Below, one piece after another: positions 27,201-34,022 of a stretch of DNA of 34,022 bases. A program made the position numbers and the translations under genes. The notes below the pieces were generated by a model. The model made no database searches. It saw only the letters and a list, made by a program, of their open reading frames with translations, and had not been told where the DNA came from. Position 1 is the first letter of the stretch; every line of letters begins with the position of its first letter. Source of the stretch: an uncultured Caryophanales bacterium (GTDB lineage: Bacteria; Bacillota_I; Bacilli_A; RF39; UBA660); NCBI GenBank assembly GCA_947306705.1, contig CAMZHD010000008.1, positions 1-34,022 on the forward strand. Direction: 5' to 3'.

Positions 27201-29312
27201 GCTCAAATCATTGGTGGTAGTTACGTTGTTGGTCTTCGTAAGACTAATCATGATATTACAAAAGATGGATTCTATTCGAATTATTTGAAAGATGGTACTT
27301 TTGATGAAATTAAAACACAATACATCGATCCAGAGGATATCGGAGAAACTGGTTACCAATGGTTGATCGGATTCGATGCTATTAACTATGAATTTACTTT
27401 GACAGCTTCTAAGTATGCTTCCTTAGGTACTTATGAATTACAAATGATTCATTTTGCTGAAGGTAATACTACTTTCAAAGTATTAGGATTCAATGTTGAA
27501 GGTATGGATGATGATGTTACCTTAGTCGATGTTAATGATGTACCAAGAGTTGCGGATACAGAAGAAGAAGCCAATACAATCTTTGGTTTATCTATGAAGG
27601 CTGAAACTTCTGAGTGGACTGGTTATGGTACTACGAAATATCTTGATACCGATGGAGGAGACTTCACAGGAACGGATGAGTATCTAACCGATAATAAAAA
27701 GATGCCGCCATCTCTTATGTTCTATCTATATCATGCAAAGAACATAACGAGAAATGGAAACATTGGTGATGGTATTATCAGTGTTCAAGCATCTATTCCT
27801 AGAAATGCTGTTGAAGATGAAATAAAGTTTATTAATATTACGGTTCATATGAAGGCAAGAGACTTTGGTGATGGAGATAGTTACGATGCTTCTATTACTT
27901 ATGATAAGAAATATGAAATGCCTGCTTTGACAGATGTTAACATTACAAATCAAAGTCAATTTACTGCTTATTTCTCATTAATTAGTTATAATGAACAATT
28001 TAGTAATATTTATGGAAATACAAATTCTTATAAGCATATGTTAATTACAAATGATCCATTACCTGTTAATACGGTTATTACGATGATGGACTTTGGTGCT
28101 GGAACGACTAGACCATTGTACTATTACTATCGAATTACACAAGCGGATTATACGGCTGCTCAAGCAGAAAAAACTCAATATGATGAGTGTACTTATCTGT
28201 TATCGAAGTTTATTAAGATGGATAGTACCAGTTCAACGAATACATATGATGATGCATCGTCGAACTTACTATATTATGATACGAATACTCATCTAGCGGA
28301 TGAAGAGTTTATGTTTATCTTTGACTTTAAAGAAACGAATGTTACAGGTACTCATTTGAATAATCATGTATCCTTTGAATTAAGGGATAGTGATCGATTC
28401 CCAATCTTCATTGTATTAGGAATTCGTGATACACAAATGTATTACAGTACGTATGATAGTAGTAATGCGGTACTACTTCAAACGTTTGCTGGAAATGATA
28501 ATTATTTATATTACAATGTTGAAGATGAGTTTGATTATGCAACTGCGATTCAGTATAATGCGACTGGTAATAATAAACCAGTTATTGATACAAACTATGA
28601 ATCTAGTAAGATGGGTCTAAATGTTATCTTCTTAGATAGTGATGGAGAACAGGTTACATCCAGCTTATTAGTGGGTACAAGTATTAGATTCGGAAGAGTC
28701 AATTACTATGCGGATGGTAATGGAGTCTTTAGAATTAAACTTGCTAATAAGGTATCAAATATTGAAAGACCTGCTGGAATTACGGTAAGTGAATTCTTAC
28801 CACCGGGACAATATACGGTACGATATAGTTTATTTGCTTCTAGTGATGGATTACATAATGCATCTTCTGAAGTGGTTACTCAAGATTTTGTTGTAAATGT
28901 AGTTGGATCTGAAAACTCTATTACAGCAGAATGTGATGATACTACAAAATTAGTTGACGGAGAAACTGGAAAGAATGCGGCTGGCACTACTACTAATACA
29001 TATACTGTTAAGTATGAGTCTCAATTATCAAATCCAAATTTCCGTATTGAGATTTACAAGAGAAACATCGATGATGTAAATTCTATTACTTATACTTCTG
29101 TTCCATTTAGTGATTTATTTACTAATAATTTCACTGTAGTATCTGGAAATGAAGTAAGTTTTACAATGACTGATTCTGAAGAAGATATTGATTTAACTTT
29201 AAATTCTACTTTAACGAGTGGTACTTATCGAGTAGTCTTTAAATTATATGATAATGATCAAGTTATTGATGAAGATATCAAATATGTTATTGTAAAGAAA
29301 AAAATAGAATAG
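21204..29312 (+). CDS. Giant (about 2.7k aa) exported beta-helix-like, glycine-rich repeat protein
   Basis: N-terminal TM (KKKFILFAVFFFVLTVLVSYFLLTG) and GLUG-like segment (GGNGTYENPYIISTPEEFIYF...LDGAGHTLRNIVIQN). Long array of GTIxGNVYGGGN-type turns. GTG 21204 sits after GGAGGTGA; ATG 21189 is the alternative. Confidence 0.85.
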   Translation: MKELMINQKKKFILFAVFFFVLTVLVSYFLLTGRFSFSSYEGGWDGQTVAIDFVGGNGTYENPYIISTPEEFIYFKSVIEGDSSLGYQDKYYVLSNDLDFNQFPFSSIGVIGEESENIFKGHLDGAGHTLRNIVIQNSSVSGETSYYGLFNKMVDGRVENLLIDNLTINVEEEERKIIAGSLVGFSDSSNPDEPTSFFKNISITNYQVNTSGASSPENEVNAFIGYVTSSQGIHNIILEGSLVNNDTPRSGSVIGGNSPISSIIDNVHLEKFDGDSLVHEGIEEYYSMIDGGIYLEGEFVGDDAVLFLFNQDIKSDYYWVRENGVFSIQMYQRIVEEAPVTEQSFTFSMRSAPNFAVHDSGIDTTNGIVYINDLDADYDYYMGLNYTTPSDSDIPSTSNKNLYGDNNLKKFEIIYRGALDSTRKGTVSYESGENQTDFIYFKYYPVSGNSIDIELIDNPYAGRPYNMGFNGWVSTDSNVVVYLDDDSFVYHAIVPVTSNETVVEFYASWVEATMDDTDSNNDSIRNALDSLNNKALLEASTWEMRTRLLPIIDNDEYYYTRVILNRNDSQAGYYSAYGGALTGTCNSATCTVYDRVTAGSDWDENTTYYHYYNYAMRTVDPRVEEQYRAATTMYNGMNMGGFYEQKVVRRNESIDGCRNLSGARLTGNCANALCTVYSLIPFYDENNNPNILDVDKTYYYLVTRDTNFVYLNSYSNTANKNYWTSTKPFTLTSYYNGVDSRASAYYDFSTTYMKAAGDNRVEYVRFYSNEDGSYDGGSLTTGATGRGIVYGNFQNFKIGRGITSRNGYKSAIAVTATDNYTKSSTYFRLTVESGSYTYGGVLTLRRDNGTWNNPKGRAVFGSDYDRVKNDNSKLEIYKTLYGSMTQTINCSDHSNKALDLIIKSGTIGRMGIDGTVGNLGIYVSSNSSGVVGCSNSVTVEGGRIFTIYGGPGPSTSMQNYNAIFIYHKGGVTDAVFGGGAYLTTNGNRIVSVTGGTVNYGVAGASNGYAGNDNDRKAILTGDSYVYVGGHATIGNTTLSDKLYDIDVGSVFGSANGRSGYNSVGSSDNSYVVINGGTINGNVYGGGNYGAVAVSLNSGTHESKISIVSGTIKGSVYGGGNNNGAGNPSYSTQNTVNTSIEMTGGTVEKSIYGGSRTKGTVFGSSNIHINGGNVLQDVYGGGEGGYRNNNNPGTYIRSGVSVLVDSGTIGGNVYGGSAYGSVNTINQNTNSSSSTTNVVVNGGTITGNVFGGGKGGSVDGNNYTPKVVGNITVDINGGSMSKVFGGFDESGRPSNGDVVNLNGGTIGNAFGGGNKTSQTTTNINLTGSTITGNLYGGSNLSGTVTTTNVTATSGSVAEIFGGNNLGGSTGTTNVSVTGSLTVSGDIYGGGNEASVSTKTNVTITNATVHDVYGGGKGETNDADARETSVTITGTTGGSVFGGSNASGTVDTSGVTITNSTFTNAYGGNNQGGETDETHITVTGISQITNVFGGGDNASSGDSNVTISGGTITNVYGGGNEAGLDTSEVTISGGTVTSVFGGSNTTGDVSTSHVWVSNDNAHITTVYGGNNLGGTTVDTNIAIAQGEVGTVFGGGNKAPVGTTTVNIGGGTIGSVYAGGNEALVSGSTYLDIDGGSFSGSIFGGGNEGLVNGSTEVFVTDANVLGNIYAGGNGSTAIVQGDSTVTIDGATVVGTASSDVPREGCVFGSGNAASTGVQAEQNSTATVNIAGGVIYGNVYGGPRMAVVYGETKTNIGMSAITNSNTLTEDDIHIYGTVFGGGESNDTGSTNFDWTFISVTQGIDININGTGYEDHSHEFIINGSIFGSGNASSSSGPSSIYIKNLGTMDHPNQSISIQRTNELVVDASCIELAGITDSTNDYSDIYYSFNLVDHLTIKNGTTLLLQHNANKLESFYSGVDSGGTLVPATVTINDDTKTVTKNVDNRLYMLPGQVLNIAVNQAATSYGEVYGMTFFGMYQVNEGNYRYGLYGPTYDYGDAANASAQIIGGSYVVGLRKTNHDITKDGFYSNYLKDGTFDEIKTQYIDPEDIGETGYQWLIGFDAINYEFTLTASKYASLGTYELQMIHFAEGNTTFKVLGFNVEGMDDDVTLVDVNDVPRVADTEEEANTIFGLSMKAETSEWTGYGTTKYLDTDGGDFTGTDEYLTDNKKMPPSLMFYLYHAKNITRNGNIGDGIISVQASIPRNAVEDEIKFINITVHMKARDFGDGDSYDASITYDKKYEMPALTDVNITNQSQFTAYFSLISYNEQFSNIYGNTNSYKHMLITNDPLPVNTVITMMDFGAGTTRPLYYYYRITQADYTAAQAEKTQYDECTYLLSKFIKMDSTSSTNTYDDASSNLLYYDTNTHLADEEFMFIFDFKETNVTGTHLNNHVSFELRDSDRFPIFIVLGIRDTQMYYSTYDSSNAVLLQTFAGNDNYLYYNVEDEFDYATAIQYNATGNNKPVIDTNYESSKMGLNVIFLDSDGEQVTSSLLVGTSIRFGRVNYYADGNGVFRIKLANKVSNIERPAGITVSEFLPPGQYTVRYSLFASSDGLHNASSEVVTQDFVVNVVGSENSITAECDDTTKLVDGETGKNAAGTTTNTYTVKYESQLSNPNFRIEIYKRNIDDVNSITYTSVPFSDLFTNNFTVVSGNEVSFTMTDSEEDIDLTLNSTLTSGTYRVVFKLYDNDQVIDEDIKYVIVKKKIE
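24020..26700 (+). repeat. Irregular glycine-rich beta-helix-like repeat array (x-[VI]-[FY]-G-G-[GNS]-N)
   Basis: Dozens of [VI][YF]GG[GNS]N turns (GNVYGGGN, SVFGGSN, TVYGGNN, NVFGGGD) at roughly 22-35-aa spacing. Confidence 0.85.
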
Positions 29313-29362
29313 TACTTGGAAAAATACTATAATATATGTTAAAATTAGGATGGTGATTAAAA

Positions 29363-29971
29363 ATGAAAAAGGTTTTTCATTGGGTTTGGTCTATTTTAGA
29401 AGTTATTATTATTGTGTATGTTATCATCATGACTGCTTATATTCTAAATAAGAATAAATATGGTTATACACAATTTGGTAATTATACTTTTCATAATATT
29501 AGTTTATTTGATGAAAAGAATGTTCAAAATACGAAAAATGGTGACTTATTAGTTGTTAAGAATTCAAATGACATTAAAGAAGGGGATGTAATTTATTACT
29601 ATGCTCCTTATAATGAAAGTTATATTCTTAGAACGGATGCAGTCGTTGCGATGGAGTCTGATGATTATAGTTCTCTTTACACAGTAGATCATGGAGGAGC
29701 TGTTACAATTTCTAGTAATCGTGTTATTGGAAAATATGCAACAACTTATCATAAGATTGGTGCTGTTGTAGGAGTTCTTGAAAGTAGAATTGGATTCTTA
29801 TTCTTAGTATTATTACCAATTATGATTGTCTTTATCTATCAAGTTTATGAGTTTGTTATCATCCTAAGATATGAAACTGTTGAGGATGAAGCAGAGGAAA
29901 TAAAAGAAGAGAAACCTAAGAAAAAGAAAGAGACTGTAAAGTCTTCTGATGAGGATGTAGAAATTTTATAA
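29363..29971 (+). CDS. SipW-like signal peptidase-fold protein, apparently lacking catalytic residues
   Basis: Co-linear with the 19967 product: YGYTQF..., NGDLLVVKNSNDIKEGDVIYYY, YTVDHGGAVTISSNRVIGKY, flanking TMs. GSM is absent and the ITHRL equivalent reads SYILRTD. Confidence 0.7.
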   Translation: MKKVFHWVWSILEVIIIVYVIIMTAYILNKNKYGYTQFGNYTFHNISLFDEKNVQNTKNGDLLVVKNSNDIKEGDVIYYYAPYNESYILRTDAVVAMESDDYSSLYTVDHGGAVTISSNRVIGKYATTYHKIGAVVGVLESRIGFLFLVLLPIMIVFIYQVYEFVIILRYETVEDEAEEIKEEKPKKKKETVKSSDEDVEIL

Positions 29972-29978
29972 AAAAATT

Positions 29979-30008
29979 GAGATTATTTTACAATAATCTC
30001 TTTTTTTT
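29979..30008 (+). terminator. Rho-independent terminator
   Basis: GAGATTATT-ttac-AATAATCTC followed by 8 T. Confidence 0.88.
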
Positions 30009-30037
30009 ATGGTATAATGATGATAATAGGAGTTAAT

Positions 30038-30658
30038 ATGGAAAATAGAATCAAGATGTACAAATTTATGTCTATTATCATGGTATTATTTTTAATAGCG
30101 TGCTTTTTCTATTTGAATTCAAAATCAACATATACGTTGTATGAATCCAATATTGATGGAAAGTATTCTATTCCTACGTCTAAGATTCATATTACGTTAA
30201 ATGATGTAGATGTTTTTGCCAATGCATCTCCTCTTGATAGTAGTGTGTTTGATAATCATATTATTTGGGATGATTATCACGTTCGAGAGGGAAAAGTAGC
30301 TCCTGGAGCAGCGGGACTTGTTACCTTGGACTTAAATCCAGCAGGGTCTGAAGTTGCTTTATTATTTGAATTTGAATTTATTACGGATAATTTGCCTCAA
30401 GGAATGCATATTGAATATTCCGATATTCAAGCAAACCATATGTTTATACAAACAGGAGAAAATACGTATAGTGGTATTATTACTCTTCCACAGATTGAGA
30501 TTGGAACGACCGTTAATATTTCATTCTGGTTTACATTTGATTATGATGATGATGTAGAAGTTACCTCTTTTGTACCAGAACAAATCCCTGGTTTATTTGA
30601 GATTAATTTCCATGCATATCAATACCAAGGAGAGACAATTGTACCATATTCAGGATAG
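30038..30658 (+). CDS. Small exported beta-rich protein, TasA/camelysin-like candidate
   Basis: MENRIKMYKFMSIIMVLFLIACFFYLNSKSTYTLYESNI (TM/signal), then a beta-rich domain. GGAG upstream. Confidence 0.55.
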   Translation: MENRIKMYKFMSIIMVLFLIACFFYLNSKSTYTLYESNIDGKYSIPTSKIHITLNDVDVFANASPLDSSVFDNHIIWDDYHVREGKVAPGAAGLVTLDLNPAGSEVALLFEFEFITDNLPQGMHIEYSDIQANHMFIQTGENTYSGIITLPQIEIGTTVNISFWFTFDYDDDVEVTSFVPEQIPGLFEINFHAYQYQGETIVPYSG

Positions 30659-30665
30659 GAGATTT

Positions 30666-31280
30666 ATGAAAGAAGCATTTTCAAAAATTCAAAATATTAC
30701 GCTTTTTGAAGAAAAGAAAAGATTTCTTCTTTTTGTGCTACTATTATTTAGCATGTTATTCTTATCTTATTATTTACTAACCGTTGCTTATTCTAGATAT
30801 GAAGTACAAACAAAGATTTTCTCTAATATTGATAAAGCTGTTTATATTTTTAAAGGAGAAGATGTAAGTTTTAACTTGGATCCAGATGGTATTGTTCCAA
30901 GTAGTACTGCTTATTCTTATCGTTTTAGTGTTTCTAACTTTGATGGAGAAACGATGGGAGATGTGGATCTTTCTTATACAGTATCTGTTCGTACAACTAC
31001 GAATTTACCAATTAGTGTTGCGTTATATCGAAATGAATTACCAGAAGCAAGTGGGGCAACGAATATACTAAGTGCTGCGAGAAATGCACAAGATGAAGAT
31101 GGTGCTTGGTATCGAGTTTATGATGTGAATGATGAGTATGAAATGTTATTTGAAGATCAAGTAACGGATGTTTATACGATGGTAATTACATTCCCTGCTG
31201 TTTATAGTAATGATCCAATATACTCTAATTATTTAGAAAATATTGAAGTGTCTCTTCATTCTGAACAGATGATTGCATAG
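30666..31280 (+). CDS. Small exported TasA/camelysin-like protein
   Basis: MKEAFSKIQNITLFEEKKRFLLFVLLLFSMLFLSYYLLTVAYSRYEVQTK, then FSVSNFDGETMGDVDLSYTVSVRTTTNLPISVALYRN. GATAGGAG upstream. Confidence 0.65.
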   Translation: MKEAFSKIQNITLFEEKKRFLLFVLLLFSMLFLSYYLLTVAYSRYEVQTKIFSNIDKAVYIFKGEDVSFNLDPDGIVPSSTAYSYRFSVSNFDGETMGDVDLSYTVSVRTTTNLPISVALYRNELPEASGATNILSAARNAQDEDGAWYRVYDVNDEYEMLFEDQVTDVYTMVITFPAVYSNDPIYSNYLENIEVSLHSEQMIA

Positions 31281-31288
31281 GAGGGCTT

Positions 31289-32224
31289 ATGATGAAATTT
31301 ATTCGAAAACATAAAACTCTTAGTATCCTATCATTAATCTTTTTAATAGGTTTTGTCTTTGTAACGGTTGCTTACGGACGCTATATTCGTAATATTATCT
31401 ATGACTTTATCTTAGAAACAAAGGCATTCTATTTTGATAGTGGAATTTTAGGGGTAAATGAAAAACACTATTCTATTGAAAACTGGGATGGTGTCAATTC
31501 TTATCCATTAACGATTGACTTAACAAATCGAAAAAATAGTAGACGTGTTACCAATACGGATATTGTTTACACAATTTCTGTGGATTGTCCTACAACGGTT
31601 ACTTGTTCCTTAAGTAAAAATGGAGATACCATTCATCCAGAAGAAGATCTTGATACTTTTCAAGTTACTGTATATCCTCATCAAAGTTTCTCAGAAGGGG
31701 ATACGGTTACGGTAGGAGTAACAGTTACTTCTTCCGCTCCTTATGTAAAGACATTGAGTGCTTCATATACGATTGGTGTGGAAAAGAGTAATTTCACGTA
31801 TGAGATTGTGGATAGTTCTAGTTCTAAATATTTAACGGTTAACTTCGTTAATTCGATTGCTTATTATGAAGTAGAAACAGCATTTGGTTCTTATGCAGTA
31901 GGAGATAAGATTAATCTAGATGACTTTATTAATTTGACACCAGCTGAACAAGCAAATTGTTTCTCTGCTATTGTTACTTTAACGTATGATCCTCAAGTAT
32001 TAGAAGTGGATATGACAGATTTAAATTATATCCATCATTTACCAACCAATTATCAAGAACAGACAATTAATGGATTCCAGTATGTTAAGAAATTTTCATT
32101 TAAGATACCGGCAAGTTCTAGTACAAGTGTCTTGTTCTATAAAAACGATGTTTCTCAAAACTATACATATCCAGTTGTCAACCAAACATCGATTGTCCAA
32201 GTTTCTGTCAATAAAGCAGATTAG
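31289..32224 (+). CDS. Small exported TasA/camelysin-like protein
   Basis: LSILSLIFLIGFVFVTVAYGRYIRNIIYDF signal, then LTIDLTNRKNSRRVTNTDIVYTISVDCPTTVTCSLSKNG. Shares the TVAYxRY junction with the preceding gene product. Confidence 0.6.
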   Translation: MMKFIRKHKTLSILSLIFLIGFVFVTVAYGRYIRNIIYDFILETKAFYFDSGILGVNEKHYSIENWDGVNSYPLTIDLTNRKNSRRVTNTDIVYTISVDCPTTVTCSLSKNGDTIHPEEDLDTFQVTVYPHQSFSEGDTVTVGVTVTSSAPYVKTLSASYTIGVEKSNFTYEIVDSSSSKYLTVNFVNSIAYYEVETAFGSYAVGDKINLDDFINLTPAEQANCFSAIVTLTYDPQVLEVDMTDLNYIHHLPTNYQEQTINGFQYVKKFSFKIPASSSTSVLFYKNDVSQNYTYPVVNQTSIVQVSVNKAD

Positions 32225-32281
32225 ACTATTTTTTTCAAAAAAAATATATGTTATAATTTATTCTGTAGGATAGGTGATTAT

Positions 32282-33334
32282 ATGGAAAATTTAATCAGTG
32301 TATTTATGAATTATAAAGTTAATCGCCTTGTCGAATATGGGGTTTTGATTGATGGTCGTGATTCAAAGTTTGTAAGAGAAGTATGGGAACACTATTTCCG
32401 TACTTTTATCGATAATTATTACTATCAAATTTTCCATACTATTGATGCTGATCATTTTACAGAAAAGAACTTAAAAGATGAATTAATTGGTGCGAAAGAA
32501 GAAATGTTAGATGATTATCGTGAATTCGAATTACAAGTTAGTAATGAAGAGTATTCAGGAAATCAACAAATCATTCAAGAATTGGAACCTCTCGCATTTG
32601 ATATCTGCAAAATAGAATTATTAAAGTATGAAGATAAATCTAGTATTCCAGAAGTTGTGACTCATTTTATTGAACAACATGAAGAACTAAAGAGTCGACT
32701 AGATACTCGTTTATCTAAACTTATTACATTGGTACGTGAAACAATTACTACTTGTGATAAGATGATCCATTATGAAGATAATTACTATACTTTATCTGAA
32801 AAGAAATTTGAAAACTATGATAACATTCGTTATATAGAATTAATTCCACAGATTAAAGTATTAGATGTATATAAAAAAGGTATGATTACAAAGATCTACC
32901 AAGATAGTAAATTAGATGCTAAAAAGATGGAATGCTTCCTACAAAAAGTATCTCTTTATATCTTAAAGAAGGTACTTGCAAAAGAAGAAATCAATCAATT
33001 GATTATTCGAGTAGATAGCCCATTTGTTAGTAGAGGGAAATTTGATCCTAAGATGTATCCTTTGATGGATAATCCATTATTTAGGAAATATGTTGTGATT
33101 GGAGTTCCTTATAATACTTATTTATCTCAAAAGGAAGCTTTTGCAGATGACTTTGTATTTGCGTGTATTCAAGACTTTTCACATATTAGTGATATTTATC
33201 AAAAGATATTTAATATCTATCAAGAAGGTATTTTTGATTATTTGATTGTAGAAGATTGTCGATACAGAGAAAGAGAATTCTTCTTGAAGTATGATCAAAA
33301 TGTGTTGAAAGTGTTAGTGTTTGAGGAGGAATAA
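32282..33334 (+). CDS. Cytoplasmic protein of unknown function, adjacent to the ATPase
   Basis: 350-aa ORF with no TM, ending directly ahead of the next start (GAGGAGGAATAATATG). Confidence 0.7.
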   Translation: MENLISVFMNYKVNRLVEYGVLIDGRDSKFVREVWEHYFRTFIDNYYYQIFHTIDADHFTEKNLKDELIGAKEEMLDDYREFELQVSNEEYSGNQQIIQELEPLAFDICKIELLKYEDKSSIPEVVTHFIEQHEELKSRLDTRLSKLITLVRETITTCDKMIHYEDNYYTLSEKKFENYDNIRYIELIPQIKVLDVYKKGMITKIYQDSKLDAKKMECFLQKVSLYILKKVLAKEEINQLIIRVDSPFVSRGKFDPKMYPLMDNPLFRKYVVIGVPYNTYLSQKEAFADDFVFACIQDFSHISDIYQKIFNIYQEGIFDYLIVEDCRYREREFFLKYDQNVLKVLVFEEE

Positions 33335-33335
33335 T

Positions 33336-34022
33336 ATGGATACATTTATACGATTCTTATTTGAATTTATGTCTGTATTCTTTAAGGGTGTTGGAATGAT
33401 ATTTGGTGGTATTTTTAAAGGTATTATTCAATTATTCAATTTTCAAGACTATTGGAATGTAGTAGAATTCTATCGAAAAGATTTTTCAGGAGCAGAATGG
33501 ATCTTTGTTGTGATTGCGATACTTGTAATGCTTGTAATCTTAGGTTTAATTGTATTACTAGTTATATTCTTTATTAAGAAATATGTTAAGTTCCGTAAGA
33601 CTTTAGTAGAACAAGAATCTATGCTTCAAGAAATAGGAGAGTTAAATCGTGAAGTTGCGAATCTTGTAGAAGAAAAAGAAAAGATTTTAGCAATGAAAGT
33701 TTCTCAACTTGGATTAAAACCAGGAGAAGAAGCTACGGTTACTTCTGAAGAGACTGAAAGTACAGAGACCCTTGATGGTGATGTAGATAGTTATCGTTTC
33801 TCTAAATTACATGCGATTGATTTGGAATTTAGAGATTACAAAGTACAAAACTACAACAATACCTTTACTTTGGAAGAGTTAGTAGAGTATTTCAGAAACT
33901 TCTGTGCTTCTAAGTTAAGACTTTACTATACAACGAATATGATTCGTTTGTTTATCTCAGGTTTATCTGCTACTAAGTTAGTTATACTTCAAGGTATTTC
34001 TGGTACTGGTAAAACTTCCTTA
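33336..34022 (+). CDS. Membrane-anchored P-loop (AAA+-like) ATPase, 3'-truncated by the window edge
   Basis: Open to the last base: MDTFIRFLFEFMSVFFKGVGMIFGG...WIFVVIAILVMLVILGLIVLLVIFFIKKY (TM), coiled coil (EQESMLQEIGELNREVANLVEEKEKIL), then KLVILQGISGTGKTSL (Walker A). Not in the ORF track. Confidence 0.75.
   Translation, partial: MDTFIRFLFEFMSVFFKGVGMIFGGIFKGIIQLFNFQDYWNVVEFYRKDFSGAEWIFVVIAILVMLVILGLIVLLVIFFIKKYVKFRKTLVEQESMLQEIGELNREVANLVEEKEKILAMKVSQLGLKPGEEATVTSEETESTETLDGDVDSYRFSKLHAIDLEFRDYKVQNYNNTFTLEELVEYFRNFCASKLRLYYTTNMIRLFISGLSATKLVILQGISGTGKTSL

Overview
This is an AT-rich window from a Firmicutes/Bacilli-like bacterium. It uses the standard bacterial code: the conserved Trp residues I checked in NrdD are TGG, and TGA ends nrdD inside an ATGA overlap with nrdG. 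The left part holds the 3' end of a DUF285/BspA-type tandem-repeat surface protein, then a Crp/Fnr-family regulator divergent from nrdD-nrdG-dut with a perfect 11-bp-arm palindrome between them. Next come a 1.6k-aa MucBP-like repeat protein with a possible non-canonical sorting tail (NPETS), an SH3-YkuD L,D-transpeptidase, an RNHCP zinc protein, a lipoprotein-like ORF, scpA-scpB, tRNA-Leu(CAA) and a permuted NlpC/P60-like protein. The right ~18.5 kb (about 15.34-34.02 kb) is the most interesting part. It is a co-directional cluster around a SipW-type (ER-type Ser/His) signal peptidase with a long C-terminal extension. The cluster also encodes a second SipW-like protein that appears to lack the catalytic Ser and His, about five small exported TasA/camelysin-like proteins, a 2.7k-aa glycine-rich beta-helix-like giant (GNVYGGGN repeats), cytoplasmic helical/coiled-coil proteins, and a membrane-anchored P-loop ATPase cut by the window end. 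I propose it as a candidate uncharacterised surface-fibre/appendage assembly locus. All family calls are from reading sequence motifs; no database search was run.
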